DNA of 31,487 bases. It comes from an uncultured Clostridia bacterium. Lineage in GTDB: Bacteria; Bacillota; Clostridia; TANB77; CAG-508. The notes beneath the pieces were generated by a model. It was not told where the DNA came from and did not search any database. It saw only the letters and a program-made list of their open reading frames with translations. Position numbers and translations under genes: made by a program. Where the stretch lies: the NCBI GenBank assembly GCA_934167175.1, contig CAKPKF010000017.1:1-31487 (forward strand). The letters run 5' to 3'. Position 1 is the first letter of the stretch. The number at the start of each line of letters is the position of its first letter. Positions 9,292-18,577 of this stretch are shown piece after piece.

Positions 9292-10272
9292 ATGGAAGAG
9301 TTTGTATTAGATACCATAAAGAAATATAATTTAATAAAAGATAATGACAAAATAGTAATAGGAGTTTCTGGTGGACCAGATTCTATGTGTTTGTTAAATA
9401 TAATGAAAAACATAAAAGATAAAATGAATTTCAAAATATATGTAGCACATATAAATCACATGATTAGGGAAGAAGCATCAGATGATGAAAAATATGTGCA
9501 AGAATATTGTAAAAAAAATAATATAGATTTTTTTGTTAAGCACTTTGATGTTACTCAATATGCAAAACAAAATAAAATAGGAACAGAAGAAGCAGGAAGA
9601 AATATAAGATATAAATTTTTTAATGAAGTATTAAATAATGTTGGCGCAAATAAAATTGCAATAGCACACAATGCAAATGATAATGCTGAAACAGTATTGA
9701 TGAATCTTATGAGAGGGTCTGGAATATCAGGTCTAAAAGGAATAGAACCAATGAGAGAAAATATTATAAGACCGTTAATAGAATGTACAAGAGAAGAAAT
9801 AGAAAAATATTGTACAAAAAAAAATCTAGAACCAAAAATAGATAAAACAAACAAAGAAAATAAATATACTAGAAATAAGATAAGAAATTTGCTTATACCA
9901 TATATAAAAGAAAATTTTAATCCTAATATAGTAATTGGATTGAATAGACTTTCAAAAATTGCTAGTGAAGAAAGTTATTATTTTGAAAAAATAACTTCGG
10001 ATACATATAATCAATTAGTTGAAGATGAATCTAAAAGTATAATAGAGTTAAATTTAAAAAAATTTAATTCTCTAGACATTGTAATAAAAAAGAAAATTCT
10101 GTTATATACTATTAATAAACTTAGGGGGACACATCAAGGAATTGAAAAAATACATATAGAAGACATTATAAAACTATGTAGTAATAATATAGGGAATAAA
10201 TTTTTAATTCCAAATAAGAATTTGAAAGTGCTAATTAAGAATCATAAAATTTTATTTATATTGCAAAATTAA
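9292..10272 (+). CDS. tilS: tRNA(Ile)-lysidine synthetase, short form
   Basis: TilS converts C34 of tRNA-Ile(CAU) to lysidine so that AUA is read as Ile. The N-type ATP pyrophosphatase P-loop is visible as GVSGGPDSMCLL (near residues 24-35), followed by AHINHMIREEASDDE, GTEEAGRNIRY, AHNANDNAETVLMNLMRGSG and a partial central domain ending near NKFLIPNKNLKVLI. At 326 residues it lacks most of the separate C-terminal tRNA-binding domain found in longer bacterial forms. No frame break or CGG explains the short end, so I take it as real. It begins 18 bases after dnaB, behind a GAGGT ribosome site. Confidence 0.93.
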   Translation: MEEFVLDTIKKYNLIKDNDKIVIGVSGGPDSMCLLNIMKNIKDKMNFKIYVAHINHMIREEASDDEKYVQEYCKKNNIDFFVKHFDVTQYAKQNKIGTEEAGRNIRYKFFNEVLNNVGANKIAIAHNANDNAETVLMNLMRGSGISGLKGIEPMRENIIRPLIECTREEIEKYCTKKNLEPKIDKTNKENKYTRNKIRNLLIPYIKENFNPNIVIGLNRLSKIASEESYYFEKITSDTYNQLVEDESKSIIELNLKKFNSLDIVIKKKILLYTINKLRGTHQGIEKIHIEDIIKLCSNNIGNKFLIPNKNLKVLIKNHKILFILQN

Positions 10273-10320
10273 CTATCCGTAAGTATAAGAAAATGTAATA
10301 TAAAAAACATATAAAAAATG

Positions 10321-10349
10321 TTGAAAACATATTTTCAATGTGATATATT
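10321..10349 (+). promoter_or_regulatory. SigA-type promoter for ftsH
   Basis: TTGAAA at 10321-10326 and TATATT at 10344-10349, spacer 17. It lies about 33 bases upstream of the TTG start, with AAGGAGGAAA at 10368-10377 as the ribosome site. Confidence 0.65.
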
Positions 10350-10381
10350 GCAACGTATGTAAAGGTTAAGGAGGAAAGATT

Positions 10382-12178
10382 TTGAAAAGTAGTTTAAAAA
10401 CAGTAGCCACATGGCTAATAGTATTAAGTATATTTTCAGTGTTATTGATTTCTGTTATGGAAAATTCAAGTAGCAAAATGAAATATTCTGAATTAATAAC
10501 AAAAATGGAAAGCAATGAAGTGAAAGAAATTGAATTAGCTTCAGATGGAACTAAAGCTTATGTAACACTAAAAAATGAAAATATAAAAAAAGAAGTTAAC
10601 ATTCCAAATATGGAAAGTTTTATGAACTATTCAAGTGAAGCATTAAAAGAAGGTACAGTTGTATTGGCAGAAAAAAACCAATCTATATTAATAACTATAT
10701 TAGGGCTTCTTTCTCCATTTGGACTTCTAATAATTTTCTTTATATTCTGGTTCCTTATGATGAATGGACAGCAAAGTGGAAATAAAACAATGTCATTTGG
10801 TAAAAGCAAGGCCAGATTAATAAATGGAATGGAAAAGACAAAAGTTACTTTTGATGATGTAGCTGGAGTTGATGAAGAAAAAGAAGAATTACAAGAAATA
10901 GTAGAATTCTTAAAGAATCCAAAGAAATTTACAGATATGGGAGCAAGAATTCCAAAAGGTGTTTTATTAGTAGGTCATCCTGGTACAGGTAAAACACTTC
11001 TTGCAAAAGCGGTAGCAGGAGAAGCAGGAGTTCCATTCTTTATAATAAGTGGATCTGACTTTGTTGAAATGTTTGTTGGTGTAGGGGCTTCTCGTGTTAG
11101 AGATTTATTTGAACAAGCTAAAAAGAATAGTCCATGCATAATATTTATAGATGAAATTGATGCTGTAGGACGTCAAAGAGGTGCAGGCCTTGGAGGTGGA
11201 CATGATGAAAGAGAACAAACTTTAAATCAATTATTAGTAGAAATGGATGGATTTGGAACTAACGAAGGTGTTATAGTATTAGCAGCAACAAATAGACCTG
11301 ATGTATTAGATAAAGCATTATTAAGACCAGGTAGATTTGATAGACAAATAGTAGTATCTGCACCTGATGTAAAAGCAAGAGAACAAATATTAGAAGTTCA
11401 TTCGAAAAAGAAAAAACTTGCTGATGATGTAGATTTAAAAACAATAGCTAAAAATACATCTGGATTTTCTGGAGCAGATTTAGAAAATGTTTTAAATGAA
11501 GCAGCATTACTAGCAGCAAGAAGAGATATACATGAAATAGGAATGAAAGAAATAGAAGATGCAATGATAAAAGTAACAATGGGACCAGAAAAGAAAACTA
11601 GAGTAAGAAGTGAAAAAGAAAATAAATTAGTAGCTTATCATGAAGCAGGTCATGCAGTTGTTAGTAGATTCTTGCCAACTCAAGATGCGGTACATCAAAT
11701 TTCAATTGTACCAAGAGGCATGGCTGGAGGATATACAATGTATAGACCAACAGAAGATAAATCGTTCATGTCAAAATCAGAGATGGAAGAAACAATAGTA
11801 TCATTACTTGGAGGAAGAGTAGCTGAAAAACTAATATTAAATGATATTTCTACAGGAGCAAGTAACGATATAGAAAGAGCTTCAAAAATAGCAAGAGACA
11901 TGGTAACGAAATATGGAATGAGTGATAGAATAGGAAGCATTATGTTTGGTTCAGGACAAGAGGAAGTATTTTTAGGAAGAGATTTTGCACAATCAAAGAA
12001 TTATTCTGAAGAAACAGCAGCTGTTATAGATGTTGAAACAAAGGCAATAATAGATAAAGCATATAATATGGCTGAAGATATATTAAAACATAATATAGAT
12101 AAATTACATGCAGTTGCTAGCATACTACTAGAAAAAGAAAAAATAGATGGAGATGAATTTGAGCAAATATTTGCATAA
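10382..12178 (+). CDS. ftsH: ATP-dependent zinc metalloprotease FtsH
   Basis: A membrane-anchored AAA+ protease for quality control of membrane and regulatory proteins, 598 residues. Two transmembrane helices (about 8-26 and 102-126) flank a small extracytoplasmic domain. The AAA+ module carries Walker A at 198-205, Walker B IIFIDEID, and the second region of homology ATNRPDVLDKALLRPGRFDR. The zinc-protease motif HEAGH is at 420-424. Translation starts with TTG, chosen because it follows an excellent AAGGAGG at 7-8 bases and gives the standard N-terminus. Walker A reads GHPGTGKT where FtsH normally has GPPGTGKT. The gene follows tilS, the usual arrangement in Firmicutes (hpt is absent here). 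Confidence 0.98.
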   Translation: MKSSLKTVATWLIVLSIFSVLLISVMENSSSKMKYSELITKMESNEVKEIELASDGTKAYVTLKNENIKKEVNIPNMESFMNYSSEALKEGTVVLAEKNQSILITILGLLSPFGLLIIFFIFWFLMMNGQQSGNKTMSFGKSKARLINGMEKTKVTFDDVAGVDEEKEELQEIVEFLKNPKKFTDMGARIPKGVLLVGHPGTGKTLLAKAVAGEAGVPFFIISGSDFVEMFVGVGASRVRDLFEQAKKNSPCIIFIDEIDAVGRQRGAGLGGGHDEREQTLNQLLVEMDGFGTNEGVIVLAATNRPDVLDKALLRPGRFDRQIVVSAPDVKAREQILEVHSKKKKLADDVDLKTIAKNTSGFSGADLENVLNEAALLAARRDIHEIGMKEIEDAMIKVTMGPEKKTRVRSEKENKLVAYHEAGHAVVSRFLPTQDAVHQISIVPRGMAGGYTMYRPTEDKSFMSKSEMEETIVSLLGGRVAEKLILNDISTGASNDIERASKIARDMVTKYGMSDRIGSIMFGSGQEEVFLGRDFAQSKNYSEETAAVIDVETKAIIDKAYNMAEDILKHNIDKLHAVASILLEKEKIDGDEFEQIFA

Positions 12179-12187
12179 AAGAAAAAG

Positions 12188-12224
12188 AGTATCAATTACA
12201 AAATTGTGATTGATGCTTTTTTTA
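12188..12224 (+). terminator. Rho-independent terminator of ftsH
   Basis: A 13-bp stem including G-U pairs (12188-12200 with 12205-12217), a 4-base loop and a run of seven T's. Confidence 0.85.
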
Positions 12225-12487
12225 TGGAATAAAGTAAAATGTTTGCTAAAGATATGCATTATCACAAGAATGGGTAAAGGTTTATAAAAAATAGATTTCC
12301 GTATAAAATGAAAAATAAAAATGTTATGTAATAAAAAAATAATATAAATTTAATATTAATAAAAAAAATAGTGAGTAATAATCTTCCGTAAAATAGAACT
12401 ACTTTTGGCTTGTTACTAACGGTTTGACAATATAAAAAAAAGATATATTATTAAATTAATAATTATAAGTAAATAGGAGGACTTGGG
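12225..12487 (+). promoter_or_regulatory. Non-coding region with promoter for the dockerin gene pair
   Basis: No credible small gene is seen here. A promoter-like pair TTGACA (12424-12429) and TATTAT (12446-12451) has a 16-base spacer; AGGAGG follows just before the ATG at 12488. Upstream of it, AGTAATAA and TTGTTACT (about 12373-12416) can pair around an internal segment and could be a regulator site or cruciform. I do not recognise a known riboswitch. Confidence 0.5.
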
Positions 12488-15400
12488 ATGAAACAGTACA
12501 TTATAAAAATATTAAATATATTGTTAATAATATCAATAATTATGATATCAATATCAAATAGTAGTTCATTTGCGGAAACAGAAGAATTAGAAAAGAAACA
12601 ACAAGCAATAGCAGAAATAGCAAATACATATTTGGCAGAAGGTGAAAATATACAGTATAATCAAACATGGAGAGAAATAGGAACAAGTCCTGAAAGAGCA
12701 ACAACTGAAGATCCTGCTTTCTTAGATTGTAGTTCTTTTGTATATAGTGTATATAAACAAGCATTAGGTATAAAGCTACCAGCAAGTAGCACAGCAACAA
12801 TGATGAGTATAGCGAAACAAAATCAGACAAATAAAAATTATATTCCAGTGTATGTGGAAACAGATACTAATCAAGATATAAGTGGAATAAATGAGAAAAA
12901 TCTTCAACCAGGGGATTTAATAGTATATAGAAAAGCATCATCTGGGCATGTTATGCTATACGTCGGAAATGGAATGATAATACATTCTACGGGAAGTGAT
13001 TCTAAATGGGAAAGTAATGGTAGTATAAGAAAAATGAGATTGACAGAATTAACTGAACAAGGTTCATCAAGATATTTATTAGCAAAAAATTCAGATGGTA
13101 CATATGAGAAGAAAAAAATTGCTATAATAAGAGTACTTGGAAAATATTCAGGAAATTTGAACAACGCAACATTAACAAGGTTACAAATGCCAGGAGTGTT
13201 AATAGAAAAAATAAGTGATCCAGCCAATAAGCATACTGTAAGATTAGGACAAGAAATAGAATATAAAATAAGGATTACCAATAACAGTTCAGTGACATAT
13301 AATCAATTTAATGTAACAGATACAATAGGTAGTTATATGTCATATGTGCAAAATTCAATTAATTATGCAGGAAGTGTAAGTGGTTCATCGGTATTATGGA
13401 ATATTCAAACTTTAGTTCCAAATCAGACAATAACACTATCATATAAAGTAAAGGTAGGAACAGACATAAATTCTATAGGAAAAGAAATACAAACAAGTGC
13501 TAAAGTTGGAAATATTGAATCAAATGTTATAACAAACATAATAGGATATGGATTAAGTAAAGATGAGAAAGAAAGCATAATAGAAACAGCAAATAAGTAT
13601 GTGGAAAAGAAAGAATATGTAAGCTATGTGTTAGCTTCAGAATGTACAGATAGTGATATACAAAAATTACCAGAAGATTTAAATTCTAATAATACTGCAT
13701 CTTTGTCAATAATGGGATTAGTAAAAGCATTATATCATAATGCTTTAGGAATAGATTTGGATTTTTCAACAACGCAACAAGTTGTTGATGAAATATTTGA
13801 AGAGTATAATGTAGATGATTATACATTTAAATTAAAAGAAAAAAGTAGTAATCAAAGCATTCGAAATATGCTCGTTTCAAATTTTTGCGGGGCTAAAAAT
13901 TCATGGGGAGGAAATGGGTTATTAGATGAACACGTGCCAGCATTATACGAAAAAAATTTGGAAGTAGGAGATATCTTATTATATAGATACACATACACAA
14001 ATAATGGAACAACGAGTGAAAGCGGTTCAGCATGTATATATTTGGGCCCTCAAAGAATGATAAGATTGACATCTACAGGAATTATATTAGAAGAAGGAGA
14101 AGAAGTAAGTAGTAGAATTGAGGCAATTTTTAAATATAAGAGATTTGCGCTATTAAGACCAACATTAAATTATAAACCAAATCTATCAACAGAATCAAAA
14201 ACAAGAATTGGAAATATGTCTAGAGAACAAAAACGAGCATTAGAATGTAACATCGAAAATTTGAAATCAAATACATCTATAAAATCATCAAATGAATTTG
14301 CTGAACAAGTATATAGCAAAACATTTAATGCAGATACTAATACAATAGCAAATAACTCAAATAGTGCAAACGAAAAATACTTACAAATAGGTGATTTATT
14401 TGTATCAGGCAACAAAATCAATATGTATATAGGAAACGGTAAAATAATGAATTATGCTAATGGCAAATTGGAAGAAATTCAAGTAAGTGATTATAAGAAA
14501 AATAACACTAATTATAGAATTATAAGAGCAAATGAAAATGCAAAACTATATATAACAGAAAACTCTAAAAACTTAATAACCAATAAAATATCTAAAATAG
14601 AAAAAAACACTAAGGCAACTGAATATGGAAATCAAATAAACAGAATTGCTACTAGATATTACAATAATGATATAAAGTATAGTATAAGTGAGAAAGAATT
14701 AGATAAATTACCAGAAAGCACTTCAAAAATTGATTCTGCAGGATTAGTACATAATATATATAAGCAGGCATTTGAAATAGATTTGCCATCGACAGCAACA
14801 GATTATTTAAGTGATGCAAATAAAAAATATAGAGTAAGTAGTATAAATGTTTCAAACATTAGTCAAGTTTCAGAATCTAATTTTGAAAAAGGAGATATAG
14901 TTGTTTATAAATATAAATCAGGAACAGCAGAGGAAAAAGTAACATTTATGTATATAGGAAATAGTCAACAAATAAGAGTAAGTTCAGCAAATGGAGTTGG
15001 CATTGGTAGTTTTAGTTCAATGCTATCATCTATACAAGAGCATAAGACTGATGGAAATCTTTTAGATGTAGCGGTAATAAGACCAAATCAAATATATAAC
15101 ATGAATAAAGATGAAACTATGGTTGAGTGTAAAATTGAACCAGGGGTGAATAATGTATGGAACAGTGAGGTTTTGGTTAGAAAAACATCAGATAGAACTA
15201 TTAAGTATAATATTATAGTTGAAAATAAATCAAATGTAAGCTTAATAGATGTTCCAGTAACAATAGAAATTCCAAATGAACAAGTAAGTAATATAAGTTC
15301 AACAAGTAATTATTATGTTGGAAAAAATGGAAATAAACTAACTTGGAAGATAGCTAATTTATCACCTAATGGCAAAATGAATATAGATTATGAAGTGAAT

Positions 15401-15883
15401 TTTAATGGAAATGTGAAAAATACATTTAATTTGATTAATATACCAGAAATATACGGAATAAGGAAAACACCATATGTTCAAGTGATAAAAACAGAAGGAA
15501 TAAGTAGTTCAAAATATAACATAGAAGGAAAATATATAAAAAAAGTGCAACCTAAAACTAAAGTAAGCAATTTGAAAGAAGAAATAATAACAGAATCAGA
15601 TAAACAAATACTAGATAATGGTTCTGTAATAGAAAATAATGATACTATAGTGAAGACAGGAATGATAGTGAAAGTAGATAATTCAGAGTATACAGTAATT
15701 GTAGAAGGAGATATAGATAAGAATGGAAAAATAACAATAAATGATTTGGCGAAATTAAGAAAAGGTATAATGAATACCGCGGATTTATCAGAAATAGAAA
15801 AATTAGCAGGAGATATGGATTATAATGACAAAATAACAATAAATGATTTAGCAAATCTAAGAAAAGTAATTTTAAATAATTAA
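12488..15883 (+). CDS. Secreted NlpC/P60-like protein with DUF11-type and dockerin domains
   Basis: A 1131-residue secreted protein. It has a signal peptide (about 1-29) and an NlpC/P60-like module (about 38-210) with catalytic Cys81 in LDCSSFVYSVYKQ, His154 in SSGHVMLYVGNG and a third polar residue near His166. A DUF11-like beta domain follows (about 235-345). Three further copies of the NlpC-like fold lie near residues 355-555, 575-690 and 712-870. They keep hydrophobic landmarks (GD-L-Y, YIGNG) but have lost the catalytic Cys (for example DSAGLVHNIYKQ) and His. A second DUF11-like domain follows (about 885-990). A type I dockerin ends the protein, with GDIDKNGKITINDLAKLRKG and GDMDYNDKITINDLANLRK as Ca-binding repeats. 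The probable role is cell-wall peptide hydrolysis or wall binding on a cohesin-bearing complex. It is followed after 16 bases by a GH16 gene with the same dockerin. Confidence 0.85.
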   Translation: MKQYIIKILNILLIISIIMISISNSSSFAETEELEKKQQAIAEIANTYLAEGENIQYNQTWREIGTSPERATTEDPAFLDCSSFVYSVYKQALGIKLPASSTATMMSIAKQNQTNKNYIPVYVETDTNQDISGINEKNLQPGDLIVYRKASSGHVMLYVGNGMIIHSTGSDSKWESNGSIRKMRLTELTEQGSSRYLLAKNSDGTYEKKKIAIIRVLGKYSGNLNNATLTRLQMPGVLIEKISDPANKHTVRLGQEIEYKIRITNNSSVTYNQFNVTDTIGSYMSYVQNSINYAGSVSGSSVLWNIQTLVPNQTITLSYKVKVGTDINSIGKEIQTSAKVGNIESNVITNIIGYGLSKDEKESIIETANKYVEKKEYVSYVLASECTDSDIQKLPEDLNSNNTASLSIMGLVKALYHNALGIDLDFSTTQQVVDEIFEEYNVDDYTFKLKEKSSNQSIRNMLVSNFCGAKNSWGGNGLLDEHVPALYEKNLEVGDILLYRYTYTNNGTTSESGSACIYLGPQRMIRLTSTGIILEEGEEVSSRIEAIFKYKRFALLRPTLNYKPNLSTESKTRIGNMSREQKRALECNIENLKSNTSIKSSNEFAEQVYSKTFNADTNTIANNSNSANEKYLQIGDLFVSGNKINMYIGNGKIMNYANGKLEEIQVSDYKKNNTNYRIIRANENAKLYITENSKNLITNKISKIEKNTKATEYGNQINRIATRYYNNDIKYSISEKELDKLPESTSKIDSAGLVHNIYKQAFEIDLPSTATDYLSDANKKYRVSSINVSNISQVSESNFEKGDIVVYKYKSGTAEEKVTFMYIGNSQQIRVSSANGVGIGSFSSMLSSIQEHKTDGNLLDVAVIRPNQIYNMNKDETMVECKIEPGVNNVWNSEVLVRKTSDRTIKYNIIVENKSNVSLIDVPVTIEIPNEQVSNISSTSNYYVGKNGNKLTWKIANLSPNGKMNIDYEVNFNGNVKNTFNLINIPEIYGIRKTPYVQVIKTEGISSSKYNIEGKYIKKVQPKTKVSNLKEEIITESDKQILDNGSVIENNDTIVKTGMIVKVDNSEYTVIVEGDIDKNGKITINDLAKLRKGIMNTADLSEIEKLAGDMDYNDKITINDLANLRKVILNN
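15645..15880 (+). repeat. Dispersed dockerin repeat, copy 1
   Basis: About 235 bases coding the linker and dockerin at the 3' end of the NlpC/P60-like gene. They are nearly identical in DNA to 17650-17885 at the end of the next gene, including the last codons before TAA. This indicates recent duplication or gene conversion. Confidence 0.85.
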
Positions 15884-15899
15884 TATACGAGGAGTGTTC

Positions 15900-17888
15900 A
15901 TGAAACTAATAAGAAAAATATTATTGAGTGTCAGTTTAATAATAGTATTATCACTATGTAACATAATATTAAGAAATGATAGTAGAGCAGAAACAACAGA
16001 AAATAAAGCTTTTGAATTAATGTGGAGTGATGAATTTGATGGTACGGAACTTAATAAGAAAAATTGGTACTGTAAAGAAGGAAAAAATGTGAATCAAGAA
16101 AAACAATATTATACATCATCTAAAGATAATGTAGAGGTATCAGATGGAACATTAAAAATCAAAGCACAAAAAGTACTAGAAGAGGAAAAAGAAAAATATG
16201 GAGGAGCAGAGTATACATCTGCGAGACTTGAAGGTAGGAATGCAAAAACGGGAGAAATATTACAACAAGTTCAGTATGGTAAAGTGGAAATGAGAGCAAA
16301 GTTACCATTAAATAACGGTGCTTGGCCAGCATTTTGGATGGTTGGAACAACAAGGTGGAAGTCAATAGAAAATAGTATAGATAACCAATATCCAGCATGC
16401 GGAGAAATTGATATAATGGAGCATATAAATTATAATGACTACGTATCTGGTGCAGCACATTGTAGGACAGATGTAAATAATGGAATAATAAAAAGACTAA
16501 AATCAACAACATGGGCACATTCTCCTACAATTAGTGGATTAGATAACTGGCATACATATTCATTAATAAAAGAAAAGAATAAGTTATCTTGGTATATAGA
16601 TAATATAAAATTTAAAGAATTGTCATGGGATTATATAAATAAAGCAAGTTTAAGTGGATTTGAAAATTCAGAATTAAACAAAGACTATGGTGGTGCAGGA
16701 AACTGGACTAAAGCAGATGGAAAACATTTGATAAATAAACCATTTTATCTAATTTTAAATTTAGCTTGTGGGGGGAGTATGCCAGAAAATGTTGATGACG
16801 GAACTGGAAATCCAGCAGATGGGACATATCCATCTATATACGAAATTGATTATGTAAGAGTATATAAAAGTATCAATGATACTACGTTTGAAGTTTTGAA
16901 AGGAGATAAAAAGAAAATAGCTAGTACATGTAATTCTAATATTAGTTGGATATCAAGTGATGAAAATGTAGCAAATATAGATGAAGAAGGATATATATAT
17001 GCTAAAAAACAAGGAAAAACTACAATAAAAGCTTTAGATGAAAATGGAAAATGTGTTACTAGCATAAATGTTATAGTAAGTGATGCAGTAATCAATTATA
17101 GTATACTAGATGAAACAAATGAAGATGTTCAAGCAACAGTTCAATTTAGTGATGCCAATATAAAAATGATAAATAATAATGGTAATAATACATATAATTT
17201 TACAGAAAATGGAGAGTTTGAATTTGAATATAGAGATATAGATGGCATACAAAAGAGTATATTGGCAAAAGTAGATAACATAGATAAAAGAGCTATACAA
17301 GGAACAATACACTATAGCAAGGATGAAACAACAGGAAATGTGATTGCAACACTGAATTTTGATAGAGAAAATGTTATTATACTAAACAACAATGGAAATA
17401 ATCAATATACATTTAAAGAAAATGGAACATTTACATTTTCATATATAAATGAGACAGGAAATACAGGAACAATAACAGCAAAAGTAGAAGATATTAAAAA
17501 AATCAATAGCAATATATATACAATAGATTCTTCAAATAATATAAAAGGAATTCAAGGAAATACAATATTATCAGAATTTGTAAACAACATAACCGTTAAT
17601 GGTACATATGAAATATGTGAAAATGGCAGTACAGTAGAAAACATTAATACTATAGTAAAGACTGGAATGACAGTGAAAATAGATAATTCAGAGTATACAA
17701 TAATTGTAGAAGGTGACATAGATAAGAATGGAAAAGTAACAATAAATGATTTGGCTAAATTAAGAAAAGGTTTAATGAATACAGAAGAGTTGTCAGAAAT
17801 AGAAAAGTTAGCAGGTGACATGGATTATAATGACAATATAACAATAAATGATTTGGCTAAATTAAGAAAAGTAATTTTAAATAATTAA
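15900..17888 (+). CDS. Secreted GH16 beta-glucanase with Ig-like and dockerin domains
   Basis: A 662-residue secreted endo-beta-glucanase of glycoside hydrolase family 16 (lichenase/laminarinase type; exact substrate not determined). It has a signal peptide (about 1-30). The GH16 domain (about 38-325) carries the catalytic motif GEIDIMEH, with nucleophile Glu169 and acid/base Glu174. Other landmarks are WSDEFDGTELNKKNW, the substrate-cleft segment GAWPAFWM, and NKPFYLILNLACGG. A Big_2-like Ig domain follows (about 335-400), then two similar beta repeats (each with NNNGNN followed by Y-x-F and ENG), then a C-terminal dockerin. I chose ATG 15900 because AGGAG at 15889-15893 has proper spacing; the in-frame GTG at 15894 abuts the ribosome site. 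It probably forms an operon with the gene 16 bases upstream. Confidence 0.92.
   Translation: MKLIRKILLSVSLIIVLSLCNIILRNDSRAETTENKAFELMWSDEFDGTELNKKNWYCKEGKNVNQEKQYYTSSKDNVEVSDGTLKIKAQKVLEEEKEKYGGAEYTSARLEGRNAKTGEILQQVQYGKVEMRAKLPLNNGAWPAFWMVGTTRWKSIENSIDNQYPACGEIDIMEHINYNDYVSGAAHCRTDVNNGIIKRLKSTTWAHSPTISGLDNWHTYSLIKEKNKLSWYIDNIKFKELSWDYINKASLSGFENSELNKDYGGAGNWTKADGKHLINKPFYLILNLACGGSMPENVDDGTGNPADGTYPSIYEIDYVRVYKSINDTTFEVLKGDKKKIASTCNSNISWISSDENVANIDEEGYIYAKKQGKTTIKALDENGKCVTSINVIVSDAVINYSILDETNEDVQATVQFSDANIKMINNNGNNTYNFTENGEFEFEYRDIDGIQKSILAKVDNIDKRAIQGTIHYSKDETTGNVIATLNFDRENVIILNNNGNNQYTFKENGTFTFSYINETGNTGTITAKVEDIKKINSNIYTIDSSNNIKGIQGNTILSEFVNNITVNGTYEICENGSTVENINTIVKTGMTVKIDNSEYTIIVEGDIDKNGKVTINDLAKLRKGLMNTEELSEIEKLAGDMDYNDNITINDLAKLRKVILNN
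17650..17885 (+). repeat. Dispersed dockerin repeat, copy 2
   Basis: Near-identical DNA to 15645-15880. It encodes GDIDKNGKVTINDLAKLRKG and GDMDYNDNITINDLAKLRK, followed by VILNN and TAA in both copies. Confidence 0.85.
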
Positions 17889-17891
17889 ACT

Positions 17892-17946
17892 GATTGTCAT
17901 AGGTGATTGAATTTTTAATAAAAAATCAATGTCACTTATGGCAATT
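17892..17946 (+). terminator. Imperfect hairpin, possible terminator of the dockerin operon
   Basis: Arms at about 17893-17910 and 17926-17945 pair with a 2-base bulge and a few G-U pairs. The T-tract after the right arm is weak, so efficient termination is uncertain. Confidence 0.5.
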
Positions 17947-17952
17947 ATTATG

Positions 17953-17981
17953 TTGATAAAAATTAACAATAATGCTATAAT
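17953..17981 (+). promoter_or_regulatory. SigA-type promoter for the exonuclease gene
   Basis: TTGATA at 17953-17958 and a perfect TATAAT at 17976-17981, spacer 17, followed by AAGGAGA before the ATG at 18014. Confidence 0.75.
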
Positions 17982-18013
17982 TAAATAGATGAAAATAGAA
18001 CAAGGAGAAATAA

Positions 18014-18544
18014 ATGAGAGAAGAAGTAAAAGAGATATCAAAAGATGAGAAAGTATTTATATCAGTAGATGTGGAAACAACAGGTCTTTCACCAATATAT
18101 AATGAGTTAATAGAGATAAGTGCTATAAAATACAATGGAGAAGAGATGGTCGATAAATTTACAACATTAATAAAACCAGCAGTAGAAATTCCAGAATTGA
18201 TAACAAAAATAACAGGAATAACAAATGAAATGGTATCAAATTCACCAACAATTGACCAAGTAATGCCAAATTTAGTAGAGTTTATAAGTGATTACCCAAT
18301 AATTGCTCATAATGCTAATTTTGATATGAGTTTTTTAAGAAAGTTTTCTAATAATGGTTTTAAAAATAATAGTATTATAGATACAGTAAAAGTGGCAAGA
18401 AAATTATATCCAGAATTGCCTAATCATAAACTAGGTACAGTTGCAAAGCATATTGGAATAACTGAGGATGGATTTCATAGAGCGGAATTTGACTGTGAAT
18501 GCTGTGCACAAATTTACATAGAATATGTAAAAAAAGGAGGATAG
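18014..18544 (+). CDS. DEDDh 3'-5' exonuclease, DnaQ/PolC-epsilon type
   Basis: A 176-residue single-domain exonuclease. The DEDDh metal ligands are all visible: Asp19 and Glu21 in SVDVETTGL, Asp104 in AHNANFDMSFL, and His155 with Asp160 in HRAEFDCE. The length covers only the nuclease domain, so it is a stand-alone proofreading or repair nuclease (like DnaQ, or the exonuclease domain of PolC), not a polymerase. The partner polymerase cannot be inferred. It is followed after 33 bases by a membrane J-protein and may be cotranscribed with it. Confidence 0.9.
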   Translation: MREEVKEISKDEKVFISVDVETTGLSPIYNELIEISAIKYNGEEMVDKFTTLIKPAVEIPELITKITGITNEMVSNSPTIDQVMPNLVEFISDYPIIAHNANFDMSFLRKFSNNGFKNNSIIDTVKVARKLYPELPNHKLGTVAKHIGITEDGFHRAEFDCECCAQIYIEYVKKGG

Positions 18545-18545
18545 G

Positions 18546-18570
18546 CATACATATACAAAATATATGTATG
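18546..18570. repeat. Perfect 10-bp inverted repeat between exonuclease and J-protein genes
   Basis: CATACATATA at 18546-18555 and TATATGTATG at 18561-18570 around a 5-base loop. It begins 2 bases after the exonuclease stop and ends 7 bases before the J-protein ATG. There is no T-tract, so it is not a typical terminator. It could be an mRNA processing or stability hairpin, or a protein-binding site. Confidence 0.6.
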
Positions 18571-18577
18571 GGAAAGT

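Noticed and set aside
10141..10272. tilS truncated by a frameshift
   Set aside because: No CGG or homologous continuation in another frame before the ftsH promoter; short TilS forms exist.
12225..12487. Riboswitch upstream of the NlpC/dockerin gene
   Set aside because: No match to cyclic-di-GMP, cobalamin, SAM or other cores I know; the pairing elements lie upstream of the likely promoter.
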